40,021 nucleotides of DNA, taken from positions 1 to 40,021 of the forward strand of contig CANRPA010000006.1 in the NCBI GenBank assembly GCA_947632395.1, given 5' to 3'. Of the stretch, positions 24,818 through 33,686 are shown in pieces; the stretch's first letter is position 1, and each line of letters starts with the position of its first letter. The notes under the pieces were generated by a model. It was not told the origin of the DNA. It saw only the letters and a list, made by a program, of their open reading frames with translations, and made no database searches. The position numbers and the translations under genes were made by a program. Source of the stretch: an uncultured Bacilli bacterium (lineage in GTDB: Bacteria > Bacillota_I > Bacilli_A > RF39 > UBA660).

Positions 24818-25005
24818 AATGTGTTTAATATATTTTCTTTTTCTATATCACTTGAATTATTCCATAAAATTTCAAAGAAAACTCCAAGACCTGGTAAAGT
24901 AATTTCATCATTATCTTTAATTGATGATACGATAGATTCTCTAATTTCATTAATATTGCTTTCTTTAAAATTCTTTTTAATACTTTCTCTAATATTTATA
25001 TCCAT
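24802..25005 (-). CDS. sspI: SspI-like small acid-soluble spore protein
   Basis: A 67-residue protein beginning MDINIRESIKKNF, with the conserved ITLPGLGVFFEILW segment and an acidic-basic C-terminus. The start MD(x)N(x)R and LPGLGVxFExxW are the signature of the SspI/minor SASP family of spore-core proteins in Bacillus. The track start lies 16 codons upstream; ATG 25005 is chosen for its GGGAGG ribosome site and family length. A spore role implies a sporulating lineage, but no other sporulation gene is in the window, so this is the only direct hint. Confidence 0.82.
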   Translation of the reverse strand: MDINIRESIKKNFKESNINEIRESIVSSIKDNDEITLPGLGVFFEILWNNSSDIEKENILNTLKKGL

Positions 25006-25062
25006 AAAATTCCTCCCAATATTATGATGAAAATAAAAACTAAAATTATACAAAAAAAAGAA

Positions 25063-25920
25063 TTACTTAAATAATTCTAATTTTAAATTTTCAAGATTTT
25101 GATCCATAAGTGTAATATAATCATTTCTATCAAGTAATATATCATGTAGATCAGTTAATGTATATAATTCAATAGTAGTGCATCCAGTTTTTTCTATAAT
25201 ATCATTTATTTCATCACTTACTGTTTCTCCATATTTGATAAATACATAACTATTATTTTTGCTATTTAAAAGATTTAATGCATTATTAACTTCCTTATCA
25301 GTTTTAGTATCTTTATCTAAAGATATAACATTAATTCCATATTTTTCTAAATATTTAAATGCATCATCAGTAACAATAATATTCTTATTAACGGCATTTT
25401 TAATACTACTATAATATCTACCATCTAGACTAGTTAAATTAATTTTTAGTTTTTCATAATTTTTTTCAACATCATTTATAAGATAAGTCTTTTTAATATA
25501 TTCAATAAAACCATTTTTTATATTATTTGCAATTGTCAATAATTTATTAGGATCTAACCATAACTCTTCTACAGAATAATCTATAGGTATATCACTTGTA
25601 GCATCTATTATTTTTAATTTTTTATTTTTTTCATTCATAGTTTTTAAATAGTCAGTTTCTTTAGTTAATCCATTAAATATAAATAAATCATTTTTTGAAT
25701 ATTCATCAAGTAAAACATCGGTAACTTTAAAATCTTCAATATTAGAATCTGTTGGATAAATACTATAAATTTTACTATGATTTCCATATAAATAATTAAC
25801 TACATAATTTATTGGATATACTGATGTAGTAATAGATATATTATCCATATTTTCTTCTTTAAAACAACCTGTTAAACTAAAAAGTATAATAGTTAATAAT
25901 AATAATTTTATTTTTTTCAT
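25063..25920 (-). CDS. ZnuA-like substrate-binding lipoprotein with altered metal site
   Basis: A 285-residue lipoprotein: signal with LFSLTGC (Cys about 19), then the fold of cluster A-I metal-binding proteins (ITTSVYPINYVVNYLYGN, NDLFIFNGLTKE, LWLDPNKLLTIANNI, IIVTDDAFKYLEKYGI). The three histidines expected at the PHDYEP, DPHxW and SHxAFxY positions are replaced (IEDF, ELWLDP, TDDAF). The start overlaps the yidD stop by four bases (ATGA), indicating cotranscription and translational coupling. No permease or ATPase gene is adjacent. It may bind a different ligand or no metal. Confidence 0.75.
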   Translation of the reverse strand: MKKIKLLLLTIILFSLTGCFKEENMDNISITTSVYPINYVVNYLYGNHSKIYSIYPTDSNIEDFKVTDVLLDEYSKNDLFIFNGLTKETDYLKTMNEKNKKLKIIDATSDIPIDYSVEELWLDPNKLLTIANNIKNGFIEYIKKTYLINDVEKNYEKLKINLTSLDGRYYSSIKNAVNKNIIVTDDAFKYLEKYGINVISLDKDTKTDKEVNNALNLLNSKNNSYVFIKYGETVSDEINDIIEKTGCTTIELYTLTDLHDILLDRNDYITLMDQNLENLKLELFK

Positions 25921-26138
25921 TTTTTTACTCCTTTTGGTACTAAATCAATTCCACCTTTAGATAATGGATTGCATTTAATTATTCTTTTTATTGTTAAAAG
26001 ACCACCTTTAATACATCCATATTCACCTATAGCCTCAATTCCATAATTAGAGCAAGTAGGTATAAATTTACAATTTTTATGGGAATTAAAAGGTATCATT
26101 TGGTATGCTTTTATCATTCCAATTAATATATATTTCAT
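25917..26138 (-). CDS. yidD: Membrane protein insertion efficiency factor YidD
   Basis: A 73-residue protein with the YidD signature: CKFIPTCSNYGIEAI, GYCIKGG-like CIKGGLLTIKRIIKCNP, and GGIDLVPKG. It assists YidC-dependent membrane insertion at the inner membrane. The track begins 11 codons earlier; ATG 26138 follows AGGTGTTT and matches the family N-terminus. Here it is uncoupled from the usual rpmH-rnpA-yidC cluster and instead leads the ZnuA-like lipoprotein. Confidence 0.93.
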   Translation of the reverse strand: MKYILIGMIKAYQMIPFNSHKNCKFIPTCSNYGIEAIGEYGCIKGGLLTIKRIIKCNPLSKGGIDLVPKGVKK

Positions 26139-26281
26139 GTAAACACCTAATATAATTATACTAAAAAACATACGAAAAGTAAATTCCTCAAATCACTAAA
26201 TATAATGAAATGTTTAAATATAAAATATTTAATACTTATTAACATTTTATGTTTAAAAATTACAAAAAAATTAAATACTAA

Positions 26282-26310
26282 TTTCTATTTTGAAAAATAT
26301 TTGATATAAT
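26282..26310 (+). promoter_or_regulatory. Promoter of rnc-yebC
   Basis: TTTCTA, 17-base spacer, TATAAT ending about 16 bases before the rnc start. Confidence 0.45.
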
Positions 26311-26326
26311 AATGTTGGTGGTTTAA

Positions 26327-26998
26327 ATGGAAGAATTATTAAATAAATTAAATATTCCATATAAAAATATAAAATTATATGATAGGGCTTTGACTCATAC
26401 TAGTTATGCTAATGAAAATAATGTAGAGAGTTATGAAAGATTAGAATATCTAGGTGATGCAGTATTAGAACTTATAATAAGTGAATATTTATATAAAAAT
26501 ACAGAATATGAAGAAGGAAAAATGACTAAATATAGAAGTCATTATGTATGTGAAAATGCAAATAATGAGTATTCTAATAGATTAGGATTAAATGAATACT
26601 TAAAACTTGGTCATGGAGAAGAAGAACGAGGAGGAAAATTTAGAAAAACTATTGGTGGAGATATATTTGAATCATTTATAGGTGCTATGTACTTAGATTT
26701 AGGTCTTGATGAGGTAAAAAAATTTATATATAAAAATGTAATACCTTTAATAGAAGATAAAACTGTAGATTTTTTTGATGATTATAAATCAGTATTACAG
26801 GAATTAGTCCAAACGGATAAGAAAAGTTTAGAATATATAGTAATAGATGAGCAAGGACCAGCTCATGATAAAACATTTACAGTAGAGGTAAGAATAGATA
26901 ATATAGTATATGGTATGGGGGTTGCACATAGTAAAAAAGAGGCGGAACAAATTGCCGCACATGATGCTTTATTAAAAGCACAAAATGGTTTAGAATAG
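26327..26998 (+). CDS. rnc: Ribonuclease III
   Basis: Double-strand-specific RNase of 223 residues that matures rRNA precursors and cuts RNA duplexes. It contains the signature ERLEYLGDAVLEL with catalytic Glu/Asp, GGDIFESFIGAMYLD, and a C-terminal double-stranded RNA-binding domain (from about 150; DYKSVLQELVQ to KEAEQIAAHDALL). All catalytic carboxylates appear present. It is 11 bases upstream of yebC. Antisense duplexes formed at the type I toxin units in this window would be expected substrates. Confidence 0.96.
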   Translation: MEELLNKLNIPYKNIKLYDRALTHTSYANENNVESYERLEYLGDAVLELIISEYLYKNTEYEEGKMTKYRSHYVCENANNEYSNRLGLNEYLKLGHGEEERGGKFRKTIGGDIFESFIGAMYLDLGLDEVKKFIYKNVIPLIEDKTVDFFDDYKSVLQELVQTDKKSLEYIVIDEQGPAHDKTFTVEVRIDNIVYGMGVAHSKKEAEQIAAHDALLKAQNGLE

Positions 26999-27009
26999 GA
27001 GAGAATTTT

Positions 27010-27723
27010 ATGGGAAGATTTCCAAATATAGCTGCAGCTAAAGCAAAAACAGGAGCAGCAAAAGGTAAATTATATGGTATGTATGCTAAGGAAATATATC
27101 AAGCAGCAAAAAATGGTGGAGTAACACCAGAAGGTAATCCAAGTCTTAAAAGATTAATTGAAAAGGCTAAAAAGGAACAAGTACCTAGTGATGTTATAAA
27201 AAGAGCAATAGATAAGGTAAGTAGTGGAACTGGAGAAAATTATGAAACATTGACATATGAAGTTTTTGGACCAGCAGGATCTACTCTTATGGTAGAATGT
27301 TTGACAGATAATACTAATAGAAGTGTAAGTGATGTTAGAGCAGTTGTAAATAAATGTCATGTAAAAATGGGAGGCATGGGAAGTGTTTCTTACATGTATG
27401 ATAATTTATGTATAGTAGGATTTAGTGGATTAACAGAAGATGAAGTTATGGATGCTTTAATTGAAAATGGTATAGATTTTGTCGATATAGAAAATAATAA
27501 TGGAAATATATTAATATATGGTAATCCTTCAGATTTGTTTAAAATAAAGGAAGCAATACAAAGTGTAAAAAGTGATATAGAATTTACTATAGATGAAATA
27601 AGTATGCTTCCAAAAGATAGAATAAAAATTGAAGGAGAAGATTTAGAAATATTTAATAAATTATTAGATATGTTAGATGAAGTTGATGATGTACAAAATG
27701 TATATCACAATGTAGAATTATAA
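27010..27723 (+). CDS. yebC: YebC/PmpR family protein
   Basis: 237-residue protein with the family N-terminus GRFPNIAAAKAKTGAAKGKLY, GNPSLKRLIEKAKKEQVPSD, YEVFGPAGSTLMVECLTDNTNR, and VGFSGLTEDE. YebC proteins act as transcription regulators; one subgroup assists translation of proline-rich stretches. Which subgroup this belongs to is not decided here. It starts after AGGAGAG, is closely coupled to rnc, and ends at a strong hairpin. Confidence 0.94.
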   Translation: MGRFPNIAAAKAKTGAAKGKLYGMYAKEIYQAAKNGGVTPEGNPSLKRLIEKAKKEQVPSDVIKRAIDKVSSGTGENYETLTYEVFGPAGSTLMVECLTDNTNRSVSDVRAVVNKCHVKMGGMGSVSYMYDNLCIVGFSGLTEDEVMDALIENGIDFVDIENNNGNILIYGNPSDLFKIKEAIQSVKSDIEFTIDEISMLPKDRIKIEGEDLEIFNKLLDMLDEVDDVQNVYHNVEL

Positions 27724-27743
27724 AATATTATAAAAATTAACAT

Positions 27744-27790
27744 AAAAAAGTTCATGAAAATGATGTAAACATCAAAATCATGAACTTTTA
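27744..27790 (+). terminator. Bidirectional terminator of yebC and the P-ATPase gene
   Basis: AAAAAAGTTCATGA and TCATGAACTTTT outer arms with inner GATG/CATC, flanked by A and T runs on both sides. Confidence 0.75.
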
Positions 27791-27802
27791 ATTTTTAATA
27801 GA

Positions 27803-30439
27803 TTAATTATTAATATCTTTTGTATTAGTTATATAATCTTTAAATAATTTTGTATATATTGGTTTTGCCATTTCACCAATGAAAAATGTTATTAAACAAA
27901 TTCCTAATGTAATTAATATACTTACAAAACTTATTCCACTAGTAATAAAGAATCTTGATAATCCGGTAGTTAAAATAATGATTTGTATTAATATTATAAC
28001 TCCAACTCCTATTATTAATCTTTTATTATCAAAGAATGATTTATTGATTACTGAATGTTTTAAATTTTTGCATGAAAATGAATATAATAGTTCGTTAGCA
28101 ATTAAGTATATAAACATTAATGATCCAGCAACACTTACATTATAAGTTTTAACATAATATATAAACATAATTATCATAATTGTGGATTTAAATATTGCAT
28201 TTATAATTATTTTAGAAATTAAAAATGGAGTAAAGAAACTTTTTGATTCTTTATTTGATGGAGAATTATTCATAATTTCTTTGTCTGCTTTTTCGAATGC
28301 TAACATTATTGCTGGTATTGAATCTGTAACTAAATTTATCCATAGTAATTGAAGGGTTGTAAACATTTCCATATTTAGTAACATTGAAACAAATACTAAT
28401 ATTACTTCAATTATATTTCCAGCTAGTAGATATAAAATAATTTTTTTAATATTTGAAGTTATTCTTCTACCTTCTTCGATTCCATCAACTATTGTTGAAA
28501 AACTATCATCTACTAATATACAATCAGCAACTTTTTTAACAACTTCTGTTCCGGTTATTCCCATACCAATACCAATATCTGCTTTCTGAATTGCTGGTGC
28601 ATCATTAACTCCATCTCCTGTCATAGCGACAACATATCCTTGACTTTGTAATGCTTCAACAATACGAAGTTTACTATTAGGAGTTATTCTTGCATAGACT
28701 TGATAATTTCTTACTGCTTTAAGTAATTCAGAATCTGTCATTTTTTCAACAGTTTTTCCATCAATAGATTTATCATCTGTATCTATTATTCCTACTTCTT
28801 TTGCGATTGCTGTTGCAGTATTTATACTATCTCCTGTAATCATTATAGGTTTTATTCCAGCATTTTTACATATTTGAATAGCATTTGAAACATTATTTCT
28901 TGGAGGATCCATCATTCCTATTAAACCAATAAATATCATATTATGTTCTGGATCTTCGATATTTTCATATTTAAAGGAAAATGCTAGTAATCTTAATGAA
29001 TTTAAAGATTGTTTTTTTTCAATATCAAAAATTTTATTTTTATATTTAGGAGTCATATTATATAATTTACCATCAATAATGTATTTAGAACAATTATTAA
29101 TAACAGAATCTAAACTCCCTTTTGTAAATGCATATGCTTTATCATTTATTTTATTTATAGTTGTCATCATTTTTCTATCAGAATCAAATGGATATTCTTT
29201 TAGTCTTGTGTAGGGATGATTTACAGGAAAATTTATTGATTCTAAATATTTGTAAATAGCAACTTCTGTTTCATCTCCAATATATTTATCTTCGTTTTTA
29301 GTAACATTATGATTAACTCCAGCACATATTTTTAACATATCGATATTATCAATATTATCTTCATTCATATAAAGTTTATTATTTACAAATAATGATTTTA
29401 CAAGCATTTTATTTTGAGTAATTGTTCCAGTTTTATCAGAACATATTATATCAGTAGATCCAAGAGTTTCAACTGATGACATTTTTCTGATAATAACATT
29501 TCGTTTAGCCATTTCAGTCATACCAATAGATAGTATTATAGTTATAACTGAAGATAAGCCTTCTGGAATAGCAGCAACTGCAAGTGATATTGAAATCATT
29601 AAAATATCTAGTAAATTATTTTTCATAAGTAGTCCAATAATCATCATTATAACTACTATTCCAAGAATAATGTAAGTAAGGACTTTACTAACTTGATTTA
29701 TCTTTTTTTGTAATGGAGTTAAATCATTTTTTTTATTTGCTAAACTATTAGCTATTTTTCCTAATTCTGTTTTCATTGCAGTTCCAGTAACTACAACAAA
29801 TGCATGGCCATTTGTAACATTACAACCAGCAAATACCATGTTTTTTCGTTCATATAGTTCTCGTTCTTCTTTTATATCAGCACTATCTTTTTTTATCGCT
29901 TTTGATTCTCCTGTTAATGTTGATTCATTTATTTCAAGATTTTCACAACTGATAATTCTTCCATCTGCAGATACATAATCTCCAGCTTCAAGTTCTATTA
30001 TGTCACCAACAACAATGTTTCTAGCATCAATATTTTGTTTTATACCATTCCTAATTACATTATTATTTGTGACAAACATCTTGTTAAGTTCTTCAATAGC
30101 AGCGTCAGCTTTTTTTTCTTGAATAAAACTTAATATTGCATTTATTACAACTATTATAATTATTATAATTGAATCAACATAAGATTCATGTCTAATATAA
30201 GATATAATAGCTGAAAATATTGAAGCAAATATTAATAATATAATCATAAAGTCGTTGAATTGTTCTAAAAATAACATTAAATTAGATTTTTTTTTGGCTT
30301 CAACTAATTTATTTTTTCCATCACGTTCTAGTCTTTGATTTGCTTCTTCTTCAGTTAAACCTTTTTCATTAGTCTCAAGTCTATTATATATTTCTTCAAT
30401 AGTTTCATTATAAACTTCCAATCTTTTTTCTTCTTGCAT
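27803..30439 (-). CDS. P-type calcium-transporting ATPase (PacL/SERCA-like)
   Basis: An 878-residue P2-type ATPase. Seen are the N-terminal cation domain, actuator TLTGES (about 174-179), the M4 motif VAAIPEGL (288-295), phosphorylation site CSDKTGTITQNKM (Asp335), KGSLDSV, MITGDS, and TGDGVNDAPA. The M6 segment NLVTDSIPA and ten predicted helices complete the fold. PEGL in M4 with NxxTD in M6 indicates Ca2+ export, with Mn2+ possible. The start follows GAGGTGA. It is a single-gene unit convergent with yebC. Confidence 0.93.
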   Translation of the reverse strand: MQEEKRLEVYNETIEEIYNRLETNEKGLTEEEANQRLERDGKNKLVEAKKKSNLMLFLEQFNDFMIILLIFASIFSAIISYIRHESYVDSIIIIIIVVINAILSFIQEKKADAAIEELNKMFVTNNNVIRNGIKQNIDARNIVVGDIIELEAGDYVSADGRIISCENLEINESTLTGESKAIKKDSADIKEERELYERKNMVFAGCNVTNGHAFVVVTGTAMKTELGKIANSLANKKNDLTPLQKKINQVSKVLTYIILGIVVIMMIIGLLMKNNLLDILMISISLAVAAIPEGLSSVITIILSIGMTEMAKRNVIIRKMSSVETLGSTDIICSDKTGTITQNKMLVKSLFVNNKLYMNEDNIDNIDMLKICAGVNHNVTKNEDKYIGDETEVAIYKYLESINFPVNHPYTRLKEYPFDSDRKMMTTINKINDKAYAFTKGSLDSVINNCSKYIIDGKLYNMTPKYKNKIFDIEKKQSLNSLRLLAFSFKYENIEDPEHNMIFIGLIGMMDPPRNNVSNAIQICKNAGIKPIMITGDSINTATAIAKEVGIIDTDDKSIDGKTVEKMTDSELLKAVRNYQVYARITPNSKLRIVEALQSQGYVVAMTGDGVNDAPAIQKADIGIGMGITGTEVVKKVADCILVDDSFSTIVDGIEEGRRITSNIKKIILYLLAGNIIEVILVFVSMLLNMEMFTTLQLLWINLVTDSIPAIMLAFEKADKEIMNNSPSNKESKSFFTPFLISKIIINAIFKSTIMIIMFIYYVKTYNVSVAGSLMFIYLIANELLYSFSCKNLKHSVINKSFFDNKRLIIGVGVIILIQIIILTTGLSRFFITSGISFVSILITLGICLITFFIGEMAKPIYTKLFKDYITNTKDINN

Positions 30440-30667
30440 ATTAGTTTCACCTCTAGTTTATTTTTACAATGAATATTATTATAATATAAGTATAACATAA
30501 AAGAGCGTATTATATTATTATAATTAGTATTTTTCTTCATTTTATTTACATATATTTTATAGTCAAAAAAATAATTTTTATATTGATTCTTAATCTTAGG
30601 TATATAGTAGATTTTTTTTTAAAATTTTGATAAAATATATATATCAGGAAAAAGGAAGGTTAATTGA

Positions 30668-31807
30668 ATGGAAAAAATTATAGTTAATATTGTATCAAGT
30701 GCGGATAAAGTAGAGGGACAAGGAGTAGGAAGTGCATACGAAGAACAAGTCGCACTTGTAAAAGATAAGTTAAAAGATAGATTTGAAATAAGGGAAAATT
30801 CTAAAAAAGATGCAGATATACTTCATTATTATACTGTTGATTTAGGAAATTATATGAAAATGATTTCAACTAAGGGAGTTAATGTTGCTCATGTTCATTT
30901 TTTACCTACAACTCTTGATGGTAGTATAAAACTTCCAGATACAATATTTTCAGTATTTAAAAAATATGTTATAAGTTTTTATAATAAAGCAGATTATTTA
31001 GTAGTTGTAAATCCTACATTTATAGATGAACTTGAAAAAAATGGTATTTCAAGAGAAAAATCAATTTATATACCTAATTATGTATCTAAAGAAACATTTT
31101 ATAAAAAAAGTGAAAAAGATGTATTAAAGTTAAGAGAAAAATATAATCTAAAAAAAGATGATTTTGTAGTATTAGGAGTAGGTCAAGTTCAAACTAGAAA
31201 AGGTGTTATGGATTTTATAGACATAGCAAAAAAAATGCCTAGTGTTAAGTTTGTATGGTGTGGAGGATTTTCGTTTGGTAAAATTACTGATGGTTATGAG
31301 GAACTTAAAAAAGTTTATGATAACCCACCAGAAAATGTTCAATTCTTAGGAATAGTACCAAGAAGTAATATGAATGATATGTATAATATGGCAGATGTAC
31401 TTTTTATGCCTTCATATAATGAATTATTTCCTATGTCAATACTTGAAGCAGTAAATTCGGAAAAACCATTATTACTTAGAGATTTAGACTTATATAAAGA
31501 TATATTATTTAAAAAGTATATGAGTGCGAATGATAATGATGGATTTAAAGAAAAATTAGAAATACTTATTAACGATAAAAAAGAATATGAAAAATATAGT
31601 AAATATTCTAAAGATATAAGTGAATTTTATTCAGCAGAGCATGTAGCAGATATGTGGGATAAATTCTATACAAGAATTTATTTAGATCATCAAAAAGAGT
31701 TGGCTGATAAAAACAAACTAAAAAAAGAAAAAGTAAAATTAGGAAAAGATAAAAAAAATAAAATAGATAAAAAAATAGATAAAAAAACAAATAAAGTAAA
31801 AATGTAA
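30668..31807 (+). CDS. GT4 glycosyltransferase, CpoA/diglycosyl-DAG synthase type
   Basis: A 379-residue retaining GT-B enzyme. The N-terminus VNIVSSADKVEGQGVGSAY, VAHVHFLPTT and the acidic EX7E motif in NELFPMSILEAV match, from family memory, the CpoA (pneumococcus) and Acholeplasma DGlcDAG synthases. These add the second sugar to monoglycosyl-diacylglycerol on the inner membrane face. A Lys-rich tail (KDKKNKIDKKIDKK) could help bind anionic lipid. The first-step enzyme is not in the window. The start follows GGAAGGT. The exact sugar donor cannot be told from sequence. Confidence 0.82.
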   Translation: MEKIIVNIVSSADKVEGQGVGSAYEEQVALVKDKLKDRFEIRENSKKDADILHYYTVDLGNYMKMISTKGVNVAHVHFLPTTLDGSIKLPDTIFSVFKKYVISFYNKADYLVVVNPTFIDELEKNGISREKSIYIPNYVSKETFYKKSEKDVLKLREKYNLKKDDFVVLGVGQVQTRKGVMDFIDIAKKMPSVKFVWCGGFSFGKITDGYEELKKVYDNPPENVQFLGIVPRSNMNDMYNMADVLFMPSYNELFPMSILEAVNSEKPLLLRDLDLYKDILFKKYMSANDNDGFKEKLEILINDKKEYEKYSKYSKDISEFYSAEHVADMWDKFYTRIYLDHQKELADKNKLKKEKVKLGKDKKNKIDKKIDKKTNKVKM

Positions 31808-31829
31808 AAACCTATAATAAGGTTTTTTT
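31806..31829 (+). terminator. Terminator of the glycosyltransferase gene
   Basis: AAAACCT and AGGTTTT arms, then T run, directly at the stop. Confidence 0.75.
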
Positions 31830-31919
31830 GAATGTTAATGTCATAATTTAATAAAGAATATAAAATGTAGTATATGATTCAACTTAGGCATAAAAATAGA
31901 ATATATTAATAGAGGTGAT

Positions 31920-33686
31920 ATGATGATAAAAATGTTTAAAAATTTTACAAGAAAAGATTACTTAATGATAATAATAAGTTTTAGTTTAATAGTTTTTCAA
32001 GTTTGGTTAGATTTAAAATTACCTGATTATATGAGTAATATAACAAAACTTATTCAAACTGATGGAAGTACAATGAGTGAAATTTTAAAACAAGGTAGTT
32101 TTATGTTAGCATGTGCTTTAGGTAGTTTAATTTCTGCAATAATTGTTGGATATTTAACATCTAATTTATCGGCTAATTTCTCTTTAAATTTAAGAAATAA
32201 AATATTTAAAAAAGTTAGTAAATTTGGTATGAAAGAAGTTAAGGAATTTGAAACAAGTAGTTTAATAACTCGTACTACAAATGATGTTACTCAGCTTGAG
32301 ATGTTTATAGCCATGGGATTTCAAATGCTTATAAAAGCGCCTATTATGGCATTTTGGGCAGTAAGTAAAATACTTAATAAAAGTATTCAATGGAGTTTAT
32401 TAACTGGAGGATGTGTTGTAATATTATTACTTACAGTAGGAATTCTCCTTATGATAGTATTTCCAAGATTTGAAAAAGTTCAAAAATTAATAGATAAAAT
32501 AAATAGTGTTACAAGAGAAAATTTAACCGGTATTAGAGTAATAAGAGCATTTAATGCTGAAAATTTTGAACAAGGTAGATTTGAAGAAGTTAATGATAAT
32601 TTGACTAATATGCAACTATTTAACCAAAAATGTTTTTCTATACTAAATCCAATAATGAATTTAGTTATGCATGGTTTAACTCTTGGTATATATCTTATAG
32701 GTGCATTTTTAATAAATGCAGCTGGGATGCTTGATAAAATAACATTGTTTAGTAATATGGTAGTTTTTTCAAGTTATGGTATGCAAGTAATAGCATCTTT
32801 CTTAATGCTTGCGATGATATTCATGATATTACCAAGAGCTCAAGTTTCTGCTAAAAGAATTAATGAAGTATTAGATAGCGATATTTCAATTAAGGATGGA
32901 AATTTAGATGAAAGTGCTTCTAAAGAAGTTGGAACAGTAGAGTTTAAAAATGTATCATTTAAATATCCAGATGCAGATGAATATATACTTAAAAATATTT
33001 CATTTAAAGTAAATAGAGGAGAAACTATAGCATTCATAGGTTCAACTGGTAGTGGTAAAAGTACCTTAATTAACTTAGTACCTAGATTTTACGATGTAAC
33101 TGATGGAGAAATACTTGTTGATGGTATAAATGTTCGTGATTATAAAGAAGAAGTATTGCACAATAAAATAGGTTATGTACCACAAAAAGCAGTAATGTTT
33201 ACTGGTACTGTAAAATCTAATGTAGGTTATGGTGATAATGGAAAAGAATCTCCTAGCATGAAAAAAATTAAAGAAGCAATAGAAATTGCACAGGCAACAG
33301 ATTTTGTAACTAAAATGGATGGAGAATATGAGGCACATATTGCACGTGGTGGTACTAACGTTTCTGGTGGACAAAAACAAAGATTAGCAATTGCTCGTGC
33401 CATAGCAAGAGACCCTGAAATATATATATTCGATGACTCATTTTCAGCACTTGATTATAAGACTGATTCAACGCTTAGAAAAGAGTTAAAAAAATATACA
33501 AAAGATGCAACAAGCATGATAGTTGCTCAAAGAATTGGTACAATTATATCTGCTGATAAGATAGTTGTACTTGAAAAGGGTGAGTGTGTAGGATTTGGTA
33601 CACATAAAGAACTTTTAAAAACTTGTGATGTTTATAAAGAAATAGCCTTATCACAAGTAACAAAGGAGGAGTTGGAAAATGCCTAG
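31920..33686 (+). CDS. ABC exporter half-transporter with degenerate catalytic site
   Basis: A 588-residue type I ABC exporter half: six-helix membrane domain (~1-320) then nucleotide-binding domain with Walker A GSTGSGKST, Q-loop GYVPQKA, signature VSGGQKQR, and Walker B IYIFDDSFSALD. The residue after the Walker B Asp is Asp instead of the catalytic Glu. This is usual for the inactive site of heterodimeric exporters such as BmrCD. The next gene overlaps by eight bases and carries a canonical site, so the two very likely form one heterodimer. The start follows AGAGGTGAT; ATG 31920 or 31923 are both possible. The substrate is unknown. Confidence 0.92.
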   Translation: MMIKMFKNFTRKDYLMIIISFSLIVFQVWLDLKLPDYMSNITKLIQTDGSTMSEILKQGSFMLACALGSLISAIIVGYLTSNLSANFSLNLRNKIFKKVSKFGMKEVKEFETSSLITRTTNDVTQLEMFIAMGFQMLIKAPIMAFWAVSKILNKSIQWSLLTGGCVVILLLTVGILLMIVFPRFEKVQKLIDKINSVTRENLTGIRVIRAFNAENFEQGRFEEVNDNLTNMQLFNQKCFSILNPIMNLVMHGLTLGIYLIGAFLINAAGMLDKITLFSNMVVFSSYGMQVIASFLMLAMIFMILPRAQVSAKRINEVLDSDISIKDGNLDESASKEVGTVEFKNVSFKYPDADEYILKNISFKVNRGETIAFIGSTGSGKSTLINLVPRFYDVTDGEILVDGINVRDYKEEVLHNKIGYVPQKAVMFTGTVKSNVGYGDNGKESPSMKKIKEAIEIAQATDFVTKMDGEYEAHIARGGTNVSGGQKQRLAIARAIARDPEIYIFDDSFSALDYKTDSTLRKELKKYTKDATSMIVAQRIGTIISADKIVVLEKGECVGFGTHKELLKTCDVYKEIALSQVTKEELENA

